Below are positions 7,756 to 14,948 of a stretch of DNA of 27,001 bases, piece after piece. Origin of the DNA: Verrucomicrobia bacterium UBA1200. GTDB taxonomy: Bacteria; Verrucomicrobiota; Kiritimatiellia; RFP12; UBA1067. The first letter of the stretch is position 1. Every line of letters begins with the position of its first letter. The position numbers and the translations under genes are program-made. The stretch lies in NCBI GenBank assembly GCA_002309765.1, contig DBXY01000037.1, forward strand, positions 16,009 through 43,009, given 5' to 3'. The notes beneath the pieces were generated by a model that saw only the letters and a list, made by a program, of their open reading frames with translations, ran no database searches and was not told where the DNA came from.

Positions 7756-7776
7756 GGCTATAGTTTCCTTCTCAGG

Positions 7777-8055
7777 TTAGATGATCTCAATCCGCTCGCC
7801 GGGCTTCACCTTCACGATGGCGCGCTTCCAGGTGGAAGTGCGGACCGTGCGGCGGTTGCGCAACGTACGGAACTCACCTTTGAACGTCTGGGTGTTGACC
7901 GAGAGGACGTGCACGCCGAACTGGGCCTCGACCGCCTGCTTGATCTCATACTTGTTGGCCGCTTTATCGACCTCGAGCATGAAGCGGTTCTCCAGCCCCA
8001 TTTTGGTGCCTTTCTCGGTGATGATCACCCGGCGGATAATGTCGGCGTGTTTCAT
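7777..8055 (-). CDS. rplW: 50S ribosomal protein L23
   Basis: L23 sits at the tunnel exit and docks trigger factor and SRP. The 92-residue product begins MKHADIIRRVIITEKGTKM and has the family core EVDKAANKYEIKQAVEAQFGVHVLSVNT and ends KRAIVKVKPGERIEII. The start codon overlaps the rplD stop (TAATG), indicating coupling. Confidence 0.96.
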   Translation of the reverse strand: MKHADIIRRVIITEKGTKMGLENRFMLEVDKAANKYEIKQAVEAQFGVHVLSVNTQTFKGEFRTLRNRRTVRTSTWKRAIVKVKPGERIEII

Positions 8056-8702
8056 TATTCACTCACCTCTTTTTTGGTCGGCGCGGCCATGCGGGCCTTA
8101 AGCGCCTCAAACCCCGCCCGCGTCGCCACGATCGTGCGGTAAAGCAGCAGCGAGTAAACATCAACTTCCGACGCCTTGGCCGCCTCAATCTTCTGCAGAT
8201 TGCGGGAGGCCAGGATCACGTTCTCTTCGTATTGCTCGGTAACGAGCAGCACGCTACGCTCCAGACCCAGCTTCTTCAGCAGGGCCACCAGCGCCTTGGT
8301 CTTGGGCTCGAAGTCGAACTTCTCGACCACCAGCACCTGACCTTCGGCGATCCGGTCGCTCAACGCGCGGGTGAACGCCAGCTGGCGCACCTTGCGGTTG
8401 ATCTTTTGCGAATAATCACGCGGCTTGGGCCCGAACGCCACGCCGCCGCCACGCCACACCGGGCTCTGGCGCAAACCGGCGCGGGCGCGACCCGTGCCCT
8501 TCTGCTTCCACGGCTTCTTGTTGCTGCCGGCCACCTCGCCCTTGGAAAGGGTGCAGGCGGTCCCGGCGCGCATCCCGTTGCGGATTGCGACCACCGTGTC
8601 TTTCACGGCCTGGGCGCCGCGGTCCAGAACCAGCAGCTCGTCCGCCACCGTCAGATCGCCGGCGGCTTCGCCAGCCGGATTAAAAACCTTAATCGTACTC
8701 AT
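8055..8702 (-). CDS. rplD: 50S ribosomal protein L4
   Basis: L4 reaches into the exit tunnel; in E. coli it also represses the S10 operon. The 215-residue product has the basic extended loop KKPWKQKGTGRARAGLRQSP followed by WRGGGVAFGPKPRDYSQKI, the family signature, and the C-terminal globular half (DVYSLLLYRTIVATRAGFEAL). Overlaps rplW by one base. Whether it autoregulates here cannot be judged. Confidence 0.97.
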   Translation of the reverse strand: MSTIKVFNPAGEAAGDLTVADELLVLDRGAQAVKDTVVAIRNGMRAGTACTLSKGEVAGSNKKPWKQKGTGRARAGLRQSPVWRGGGVAFGPKPRDYSQKINRKVRQLAFTRALSDRIAEGQVLVVEKFDFEPKTKALVALLKKLGLERSVLLVTEQYEENVILASRNLQKIEAAKASEVDVYSLLLYRTIVATRAGFEALKARMAAPTKKEVSE

Positions 8703-8745
8703 TTCGTATTCCTTCAGCGCGGCCGACGCCGCACCGCAAATTGAG

Positions 8746-9480
8746 TTACTTCTTCAGGGCCTTGCGGATAATCAACGTGCCGCCGTTCGGGCCGGGAACC
8801 GATCCCGCGACCAGCAACAGATTGTCCGCGCCGCGGACCTGGACGACCTCCAGGTTGCGGGCCTTGCGGTTAACCGCACCCATGTGACCAGGCATGCGCT
8901 TGCCCTTCTCAATCCAGCCGGGAAGGTCGCGCGCCCCGATACCGCCGATACGGCGTTTGGAGTGGCCGCCGTGGGTCATCGGGCCACCGCCCATCCGGTA
9001 ACGGCGAACCACGCCCGCGAAGCCCCGGCCCTTGGTGATGCCGGAAACGTCCACGTACTTGATGCCGTCAAAAATGCCGACCGTCACGGTGTCGCCGGCC
9101 TTGGCGGCCTCGCCGTCGTCCAGCGCGAACTCGTGCGTGTGGCGGCAGGGCTTCACGCCCGCCTTCGCGAAATGCATCACCTGCGCCTTGGAGAGGCGGT
9201 GGGTGTAGGCGGCCACATCATACGCCGGCTCGGGCTTGCCCGCTTCCTTGGCCTTGGCGGCTGCCGCCTCGGCCGCTTTCGCCGCGGCTTCGTTCCGCTT
9301 GTAGTCGGCTGCGGGGTACTCGTCGAAACCGAGCTGAACCGCGCTGTAGCCGTCGGTTTCAGGGGTCTTGACCTGAACCACCGGGCACGGTCCGGCCTCA
9401 ATCACCGTAACGGCGATTCGACGGCCCTCTCCGTCGTAAACCTGGGTCATGCCAATCTTTCTGCCAATAATGCCTTCCAT
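8746..9480 (-). CDS. rplC: 50S ribosomal protein L3 with Ala/Lys-rich insertion
   Basis: L3 is an assembly initiator near the peptidyl transferase centre. The 244-residue product begins MEGIIGRKIGMTQVYDGEG and has the core motifs VTVIEAGPCPVVQVKT, HFAKAGVKPCRH, KGRGFAGVVRRYRM and the central loop GHMGAVNRKARNLEVV. It is about 30-35 residues longer than most bacterial L3. The extra length lies at residues 55-100, between LGFDE and HFAKAGV, and is rich in Ala, Lys and Glu. Otherwise canonical. Confidence 0.97.
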   Translation of the reverse strand: MEGIIGRKIGMTQVYDGEGRRIAVTVIEAGPCPVVQVKTPETDGYSAVQLGFDEYPAADYKRNEAAAKAAEAAAAKAKEAGKPEPAYDVAAYTHRLSKAQVMHFAKAGVKPCRHTHEFALDDGEAAKAGDTVTVGIFDGIKYVDVSGITKGRGFAGVVRRYRMGGGPMTHGGHSKRRIGGIGARDLPGWIEKGKRMPGHMGAVNRKARNLEVVQVRGADNLLLVAGSVPGPNGGTLIIRKALKK

Positions 9481-9494
9481 GGTGTCACCTCTCT

Positions 9495-9803
9495 TTAGAT
9501 GCGAATTGTGATATCCACGCCGGCCGGCAGATTCAGCTTCTTGAGCTCGTCGACCGTCTTGGCCGTCGGGCCCACAATGTCCAGCAACCGCTTGTGGGTG
9601 CGCATTTCAAACTGGTCCATGCTCTTTTTGTCCACATGCGGGCTGCGGTTGACCGTAAAACGCTCAATCCGCGTCGGCAGCGGGATCGGCCCCACCACCT
9701 GCGCGCCCGTACCACGTGCCGTGTCGACGATCTCTCCGACAGCCTGGTCCAGTAACCTATGATCGTAGGACTGCAAACGAATGCGTATGCGTTGACTTTG
9801 CAT
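9495..9803 (-). CDS. rpsJ: 30S ribosomal protein S10 (NusE)
   Basis: S10 is a head protein and also the transcription antitermination factor NusE. The 102-residue product contains RIRIRLQSYDHRLLDQAV, the family stretch GPIPLPTRIERFTVNRSPHVDKKS, then FEMRTHKRLLDI and the end LPAGVDITIRI. It follows the fusA-like gene by 6 bp with no tuf gene between, as in chlamydiae and other PVC bacteria. Confidence 0.98.
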   Translation of the reverse strand: MQSQRIRIRLQSYDHRLLDQAVGEIVDTARGTGAQVVGPIPLPTRIERFTVNRSPHVDKKSMDQFEMRTHKRLLDIVGPTAKTVDELKKLNLPAGVDITIRI

Positions 9804-9810
9804 TCTATCC

Positions 9811-11940
9811 TTACCTATTCAGTAGTTGTTCCTTAACCGCCCTTGGCACGACCGCGAATTCGCCAGGTTCCATCGTATAGCTGGCGCGGCCGCGGCTAAG
9901 CGACCGGATCGCGGTTGAGTACCCGAACAGTTCTGCCAACGGCACCTGCGCGCGGATGACCTGCATGTCGCCATGCGTGGCCAACTCCCGCACAGAACCG
10001 CGGCGGCCGTTAATATCCCCCATGATCTCGCCGACGTATTCGCCGGGAGTCACGATGTCGAGGGACATGATCGGCTCCAGCAATTCCGGTTCGGCAGCCA
10101 AAGCCGCCTCGCGGAACCCCATTACGGCCGCGGTTCTAAAAGCCACGTCTGTTGCCGTCTCTTCATCAATTACCACGACACCCGTCACCTTCGCCAGCAC
10201 GTCCGTCATCGGATACCGCGCCAGCACTCCGGTCAGGATGCCGTCCGTCAATCCCTGCTTCAAAAGTTCCGCCAGCTTTTGGTCCGGCAGCTCCCGAAGC
10301 GCTGCGGAGGTTACCTCCACCGCATGGCCGCTCCCGCGTTTCCGCGGCTCGACCTCCACCGCCAACCGCGCGTAGTGGCGCTTGCCGCCCAGTTCGCGGT
10401 CAAAGACGAAATCCGTCTTGGCCGCCTTGCCCACGGTCTCGTAGTACGACACCATCGGCCGGCCGGTGTTGGCTTCACACTTGAACTCGCGGCGCAAGCG
10501 GTCCACCAGAATCTCCAGGTGAAGCTCGCCCATTCCGCTCAAAATCGTCTGCCCCGTCTCGGGGTCGGTGCGGACCTGGCAGGTCGGGTCTTCCGAGGCC
10601 AACAGCCCCATCGCCGTCGCCAGCTTGTCTTTGTCCGCGCTGCTCTTCGGCTCGATCGCCATGAACATCACCGGCTCCGGCGCCTCGATGCGCTCCAGAT
10701 AAACCGGCTGGTTCTCCGCGCACAGGGTGTCGCCCGTGGTGGCTTCCTTCAGCCCCACCAGCGCCCCGATCTCCCCCGCGCCCAGCTCCTGGACCTCAAT
10801 CTGCTCGTCCGCAAAGAGCCGCACAATCTTCATCACGCGCTCGCGCTTCCGCGTCCGGGGGTTGAAAACGTTCTGCCCCTTCTTCAATACCCCGGCGTAA
10901 ACCCGGATGAAGAACAGCCGCCCCACATAGGCGTCGGTGGCGATCTTGAACACCAGCGCGGTCAACGGCGCCGATACGCTCTGCTCGCGCTCCACCGGAT
11001 TGCCGGTCTTCAGATCCGTGGCGGTCACCGCCGGACGGTCCAACGGGCTGGGCAGGTAGTCCACCACCGCGTCCAACAGCGGCTGCACCCCTTTGTTCCG
11101 CAGCGAGGTTCCGCACAGCACCGGCACCAGCTTGCCCGCGATCACCGACTTGCGGAGCGATTTGCGAATCGTCCCGGCGTCCAGCTCCGGATTCTCAAAA
11201 TAGCTCTCCACCAGCTCGTCGTCCGCCTCGGCCACCTGCTCGCACAGCTTTGCCCGCGCCGCCGCCGCCTCGTCGGCCATCCCCGCCGGAATCTCGCCGT
11301 AACGCAGGTCGCGGCCTTCGCTGCCTTCGTCAAAATAGACCGACCGCATCTCCAGCAGATCAACCACGCCCGCGAAATCCTCCGCCTTGCCGATCGGCAA
11401 CTCCAGGCACACCGCGTTGGAGCGCAGCCGGGTGCGAATCTCTTCCACGCATCCGTAGAAGTCCGCCCCCATCCGGTCCATCTTGTTCACAAAGGCTATC
11501 CGCGGCACCTGATAACGGTCCGCCTGCCGCCAGACCGTCTCGCTCTGGGGCTGTACCCCCCCGACGGCACAAAAAACGCCCACTGCGCCATCTAATACGC
11601 GCAATGAGCGTTCTACCTCTATCGTAAAGTCCACATGGCCGGGAGTGTCGATCAAATTGATCTCTTTACCCTTCCAGTTGCAGGTGATAGCGGCGGAGGT
11701 GATGGTTATCCCTCGCTCGCGTTCCTGCACCATCCAATCGGTGACGGTGTTGCCTTCGTCTACATTGCCCAAACGATGCGTGCGCCCGGCGTAAAAAAGG
11801 ATGCGCTCGGTGGTCGTGGTCTTTCCAGCGTCAATATGCGCCACAATCCCGATGTTCCTCATGTCGCAAAGCTCAACGCCCGCCCCGGAAACCTGGACGG
11901 TCTGCGCTTTTTTATCAGCTTTGCTCTCTTGGACGCTCAC
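9811..11940 (-). CDS. fusA: Elongation factor G, EF-G2-like (probable ribosome-recycling type)
   Basis: A translational GTPase of 709 residues. The G domain is intact: P-loop AHIDAGKT (34-41), ERERGITI, DTPGH (98-102), NKMD (152-155) and CGTSLRNKGVQPLLD. Domains II to V follow in order. In domain IV, where canonical EF-G has GGRGQYGH, this protein reads LGGKRHYAR (about 517-525), and the tip loop (586-597) lacks the His that canonical EF-G uses at the decoding site. The C-terminus has PLAELFGYST and ends at LLNR. As I recall the family, these features match mitochondrial EF-G2 and bacterial spdEFG2, which recycle ribosomes rather than translocate. The GTG start at 11940 gives the normal EF-G length; a further in-frame GTG at 11994 is possible. 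It heads the operon; rpsL and rpsG, its usual partners, are absent. Confidence 0.9.
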   Translation of the reverse strand: MSVQESKADKKAQTVQVSGAGVELCDMRNIGIVAHIDAGKTTTTERILFYAGRTHRLGNVDEGNTVTDWMVQERERGITITSAAITCNWKGKEINLIDTPGHVDFTIEVERSLRVLDGAVGVFCAVGGVQPQSETVWRQADRYQVPRIAFVNKMDRMGADFYGCVEEIRTRLRSNAVCLELPIGKAEDFAGVVDLLEMRSVYFDEGSEGRDLRYGEIPAGMADEAAAARAKLCEQVAEADDELVESYFENPELDAGTIRKSLRKSVIAGKLVPVLCGTSLRNKGVQPLLDAVVDYLPSPLDRPAVTATDLKTGNPVEREQSVSAPLTALVFKIATDAYVGRLFFIRVYAGVLKKGQNVFNPRTRKRERVMKIVRLFADEQIEVQELGAGEIGALVGLKEATTGDTLCAENQPVYLERIEAPEPVMFMAIEPKSSADKDKLATAMGLLASEDPTCQVRTDPETGQTILSGMGELHLEILVDRLRREFKCEANTGRPMVSYYETVGKAAKTDFVFDRELGGKRHYARLAVEVEPRKRGSGHAVEVTSAALRELPDQKLAELLKQGLTDGILTGVLARYPMTDVLAKVTGVVVIDEETATDVAFRTAAVMGFREAALAAEPELLEPIMSLDIVTPGEYVGEIMGDINGRRGSVRELATHGDMQVIRAQVPLAELFGYSTAIRSLSRGRASYTMEPGEFAVVPRAVKEQLLNR

Positions 11941-11970
11941 CTTGTTCACCTGCTCTGTCAAAGATCTCGC

Positions 11971-11990
11971 ATTGCGGCACCTGCCGCAAT
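11971..11990 (-). promoter_or_regulatory. Perfect hairpin in the leader of the fusA-ribosomal operon
   Basis: The minus strand carries ATTGCGGCA, two bases, then TGCCGCAAT: a perfect 9-bp inverted repeat in the transcribed leader, about 20-40 nt after the predicted transcription start and about 30 nt before the chosen GTG start. It could be a binding site for a ribosomal protein or a translation-control hairpin. If translation began at 11994 instead, it would lie inside the first codons. Confidence 0.5.
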
Positions 11991-12018
11991 TCACCCTATT
12001 CGGGGTAAAAGTCCTAGT

Positions 12019-12047
12019 AATTTATCAAATCGCGGAAGTGAATGCAA
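12019..12047 (-). promoter_or_regulatory. Promoter of the fusA-S10-spc operon
   Basis: Minus strand: -35 TTGCAT (12042-12047), 17-bp spacer, -10 TAAATT (12019-12024) with extended TGA. The string CGATTTGATA (12023-12032) spans the end of the spacer. Directly upstream (12051-12076) are two A-tracts about 10-11 bp apart, resembling an UP element and fitting a highly expressed operon. Confidence 0.75.
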
Positions 12048-12104
12048 GGGCTAAATGAAAAAAATATGAAAAAATTCGCGCCGGCGACTCGAATAAGAAT
12101 CGGA

Positions 12105-12134
12105 TTGACGTTTTTTAGGCCAAAGTGGTACAAT
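12105..12134 (+). promoter_or_regulatory. Promoter of the metallophosphoesterase gene
   Basis: -35 TTGACG (12105-12110), 18-bp spacer, -10 TACAAT (12129-12134) preceded by TGG (extended -10 form). It is divergent from the ribosomal operon promoter; the two -35 boxes are 57 bp apart. Confidence 0.7.
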
Positions 12135-12173
12135 CTATCCGATTGTTGAGGAATCATTGAACGGAGAAAACCG

Positions 12174-13160
12174 ATGGCTGTTTCACGACGTGATTTTGTT
12201 CGCGGGTTGGCGCTTTTCGGGGCCGCCGGGCTGGCCCGCGCCGACGAACCCCTGTTCACCGCCGCCCCGGCGGATTTTGACGCTTCCCTGTGCGTGTTTC
12301 TTTCGGACGTCCACGTCGGCGGCGAGGAGAACAGCCCCAAATACCCGTGCGACAAGTTGCGCGACGCCGTGGCGGAGATCCTGAAAATGCGCCCGCTACC
12401 GCGCAACGTGGTGGTGTTCGGCGACCTCGCCTGGCTGCACGGCATGGGATGCGATTACGATGTCTCAAAGCCTTTCCTGAAAATGCTCACCGACGCCGGT
12501 ATCACCCTCACCATCGGCATGGGCAACCACGACCGCCGGGGCAACTTCGCGGAACGTTACCCCGACACCGTTAAGACTTCGCTAGTGGAGGGGCTTCAGG
12601 TTCATCTCGCCGTCACGCCCCACGCCGACCTGCTGATGCTCGACACGCTCCAAGGCAAGGACGGCGAATACAGCGGCCCGGTTCCCGGCGCTCTGCCCGA
12701 AAACGAGCAGGAATGGCTCACCACCTACCTCAAGGCGCAAAAAAAGCCGCTGTTCGTGGCTTCGCACCACCCGTTGCACGAATTGAAGATCGGCAACAAA
12801 AAACTCGCCGAAATCTTGGCCAAAAACCGCGCCGTGGCGGGTTACATCCACGGCCACGACCACCGCTGGCGGCGCGAATGGTCGCACCCGGACTGGTCCA
12901 CGGTCACCACCCTACGGACGCTCTGCCTCCCTTCCACCGGACTCTGGGGCGACATCGGCTACACCGTGTTCCGCGTCGCACTCGACCGCGCGGTGGCGGA
13001 GCTGCGCCAGAACGACTTCTACTTCCCCTGCCCCCTGCCCAAAGAACGGCGCCCGGCGCAGTGGGACGAGCAATTGGCGGAAAACCGCGCCAGCCCGGTC
13101 TGCACCTTCCGTTTCCGCGGCAAAGAATACTTTGAAAAACGCCCGCCGTCGGACAAGTGA
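12174..13160 (+). CDS. Tat-exported metallophosphoesterase
   Basis: A calcineurin-like phosphoesterase of 328 residues, substrate unknown. The N-terminus has a twin-arginine signal (SRRDFVRGLALFGAAG) ending near ARADEP, so the folded enzyme is probably exported to the periplasm. All five metal-binding blocks are visible: SDVHVGG (DxH), FGDLAW (GDxx), GNHDRR, ASHHPLHE and GHDHRW. Two-metal catalysis on a phosphoester is expected. The ATG at 12174 follows ACGGAG at good spacing; a slightly earlier in-frame codon does not exist in this frame. It has its own promoter and is followed by a tRNA gene with another promoter, so it is probably monocistronic. Enzymes of this type are common in Planctomycetes and Lentisphaerota. 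Confidence 0.88.
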   Translation: MAVSRRDFVRGLALFGAAGLARADEPLFTAAPADFDASLCVFLSDVHVGGEENSPKYPCDKLRDAVAEILKMRPLPRNVVVFGDLAWLHGMGCDYDVSKPFLKMLTDAGITLTIGMGNHDRRGNFAERYPDTVKTSLVEGLQVHLAVTPHADLLMLDTLQGKDGEYSGPVPGALPENEQEWLTTYLKAQKKPLFVASHHPLHELKIGNKKLAEILAKNRAVAGYIHGHDHRWRREWSHPDWSTVTTLRTLCLPSTGLWGDIGYTVFRVALDRAVAELRQNDFYFPCPLPKERRPAQWDEQLAENRASPVCTFRFRGKEYFEKRPPSDK

Positions 13161-13181
13161 GAAAGTTCGTCAATCTATGGC

Positions 13182-13210
13182 TTGACATTATCCGCGATAT
13201 TTGGTAACTT
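13182..13210 (+). promoter_or_regulatory. Promoter of the CAT-anticodon tRNA gene
   Basis: -35 TTGACA (13182-13187), 17-bp spacer, -10 TAACTT (13205-13210) with extended TGG. The tRNA starts 14 bp after the -10 box. The spacer end reads CCGCGATATTTGG, similar to the CCGCGATTTGA of the fusA promoter. Confidence 0.75.
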
Positions 13211-13223
13211 TCGCGCGTCATTT

Positions 13224-13300
13224 GGGCCCATAGCTCAGTCGGTCAGAGCGGAAGACTCATAATCTTTTGGTCGCAGGTTCGAGCCCTGCTGGGCCCACCA
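13224..13300 (+). tRNA. tRNA with CAT anticodon (elongator Met, or Ile2)
   Basis: A complete 77-nt cloverleaf with encoded CCA. The acceptor stem is GGGCCCA with TGGGCCC, the D arm starts TAGCTCAG, the anticodon loop is CTCATAA (anticodon CAT) closed by GAAGA and TCTTT, and the T arm is GCAGG-TTCGAGC-CCTGC. It is not an initiator: the anticodon stem lacks the three G-C pairs and the acceptor begins with a G-C pair. Elongator methionine is the usual reading. Isoleucine-2 (with lysidine made by TilS) cannot be excluded from sequence alone. Confidence 0.95.
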
Positions 13301-13355
13301 AACTCCCCCCTCCGGCATCGATTACTTTCCCCGTACCCATGGAAGGACAATTGGA

Positions 13356-14930
13356 ATGAACAGTTTCCGTAAATTTGCAATGATCGCACCGGTATTGACC
13401 GCCTCGCTGGCTATCCCCCGTCAAGTCTTATCCGACCCCGCCCCGTTGCTGAAGCCCGGCGACACCGTGGTTCTGTGCGGCGATTCCATAACCTGCAACT
13501 CCCGCAGCCACAAGTGGGGTTACGTCCACCAAATCACCAACGCGCTGGCGCAGGTCTCGCCCAACGCCAACTATACCTTTAAACCGCTCGGCTTCTGCGG
13601 GAATACTGTCGAAAGCTGGATCAGCATCGAGGCTAACTCCCGTAGGACTACCGTGATGTCCAACAACCACAGCGCCCAGTGGCCGGGCTTGAACGTTGGC
13701 GACGCGTTGACCAACCGCGTTGACGCGCTCGTGGTTTCGCTGGGTATGAACGACGTGCTCTGTCCCTTCGTCCGCGACACGGACGAGTCGATGGCGAAAT
13801 GGAAAGCCAACTACCGCACCTTGATCAACCACCTTCGGGAACGGGCCAAACCCCGCATTGTGCTGATTAGCACGGTGCCGCCGCTCACCAACGACCCGGA
13901 CAGCGCGAAAAACCGGGTGCTGGCCCGCATGGACGCGATGGTGCGTGAGCTGGCCCGCGAAGAAAATGTTCTGGTGGTGGATTACCAAGGGGCGCTCGCC
14001 GGCGCGCTCGCCAAGATCCGCGCCCGCTCGCCGGACTACCAGGACACGCCGGATTTCGTCCACCCCCGCGAACTCGGCAACCTCGCGATGGGCGCGGAGC
14101 TGTGCCGTTCGCTGGGCGAAAAAGCGGCGGCGGATTTTCTGGACGCCCGCTTCGCCGAACGTCTTAACGCGATGGTTCCCGCCACGCCCGCTCAGGTTTC
14201 CTGGCGGCTGTTCGCCAAATCGCTGAACACCCCCAACGCCGATCAGCTTTCTTATGAAATCGAGTGGTTCCGTATCGGCGACGATACCGGCGCGTTGGCG
14301 GTTGAACTGCCCGACGGCTGGAAGGCGGATGCCCGGTCGGTAACCGGGCGGAACGGCAAAATCACGGTGACCGGATCCCCGAAATCAGCTTCTAACGTGG
14401 TAAAAATCGGGTCGGCCGCCATTGCCATTCCGGCTCCGTGGCGGGTTTCCGCCCCGTTTGATTTCCCCGCCATCTGGCACGGCCAAACCTACCTCACCAA
14501 CGCCCCCTGCCCTGTGGCGGTCAGCGCGGTCGGCGAATGGCGGCTCACCTCCGGCAGCCACGATTACCTCGGCGCGCTCAATCCGTGGTCGATCGATTAC
14601 ATGCAGTCCTGGTTCGGGATGCAGAAAGACTCTTTCTACGCCATGCGGAAAATTTGGAGCGACAAGGACCGCGAGGTCCGTGCGACGTTCCGCAACGCGA
14701 CATTCTCCGGAACTTTCGGTTTCCACGTGTTTCTCGACGGCGCTGAAGTGGCGGTAAGCGGGCTCAAACGCGGCAAAAACGAAGCCCCGCCGCTCTCTTT
14801 GAAGCTAAAGCAGGGCTGGAACGAGCTGATAATCCGCTGCGACCATTCGGAGTGGCAGCGCCAATTTTCATTTGAACTCCAGCCGGCGGAGGGCGACACG
14901 TTGAACGCGCTCCGTTTCGACTGGAAATAA
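13356..14930 (+). CDS. Secreted SGNH/GDSL hydrolase with C-terminal beta domain
   Basis: A 524-residue protein with a signal peptide (hydrophobic stretch 8-25) and an N-terminal SGNH esterase domain. The blocks are clear: VVLCGDSIT with nucleophile Ser44, block III SLGMNDV (Asn132), and block V DFVHP with the Asp233/His236 pair. Such enzymes remove acetyl or other acyl groups from carbohydrates or peptidoglycan; the substrate here is unknown. The remaining 270 residues are beta-rich (YLTNAPCPVAVSAVGEW, SGTFGFHVFLDGAEV, LKQGWNELIIRC) and resemble the jelly-roll modules of polysaccharide-degrading enzymes. GGAAGGA lies 8 bp before the ATG. There is no clear promoter between this gene and the tRNA 55 bp upstream, so it may be read through from the tRNA promoter. 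Confidence 0.88.
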   Translation: MNSFRKFAMIAPVLTASLAIPRQVLSDPAPLLKPGDTVVLCGDSITCNSRSHKWGYVHQITNALAQVSPNANYTFKPLGFCGNTVESWISIEANSRRTTVMSNNHSAQWPGLNVGDALTNRVDALVVSLGMNDVLCPFVRDTDESMAKWKANYRTLINHLRERAKPRIVLISTVPPLTNDPDSAKNRVLARMDAMVRELAREENVLVVDYQGALAGALAKIRARSPDYQDTPDFVHPRELGNLAMGAELCRSLGEKAAADFLDARFAERLNAMVPATPAQVSWRLFAKSLNTPNADQLSYEIEWFRIGDDTGALAVELPDGWKADARSVTGRNGKITVTGSPKSASNVVKIGSAAIAIPAPWRVSAPFDFPAIWHGQTYLTNAPCPVAVSAVGEWRLTSGSHDYLGALNPWSIDYMQSWFGMQKDSFYAMRKIWSDKDREVRATFRNATFSGTFGFHVFLDGAEVAVSGLKRGKNEAPPLSLKLKQGWNELIIRCDHSEWQRQFSFELQPAEGDTLNALRFDWK

Positions 14931-14948
14931 CCGCTGGATCCGAAGAGG

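Noticed and set aside
9973..11595. 540-codon plus-strand open frame opposite fusA
   Set aside because: Mirror frame of a conserved GTPase gene with no recognisable motifs.
11956..11961. Consensus TTGACA on the minus strand as a -35 box for fusA
   Set aside because: No -10-like sequence lies 15-19 bp downstream, and it falls inside the leader or coding start; the promoter at 12019-12047 fits far better.
14931..14948. Terminator between the convergent SGNH and propeller genes
   Set aside because: The 18-bp gap has no inverted repeat or T-run.
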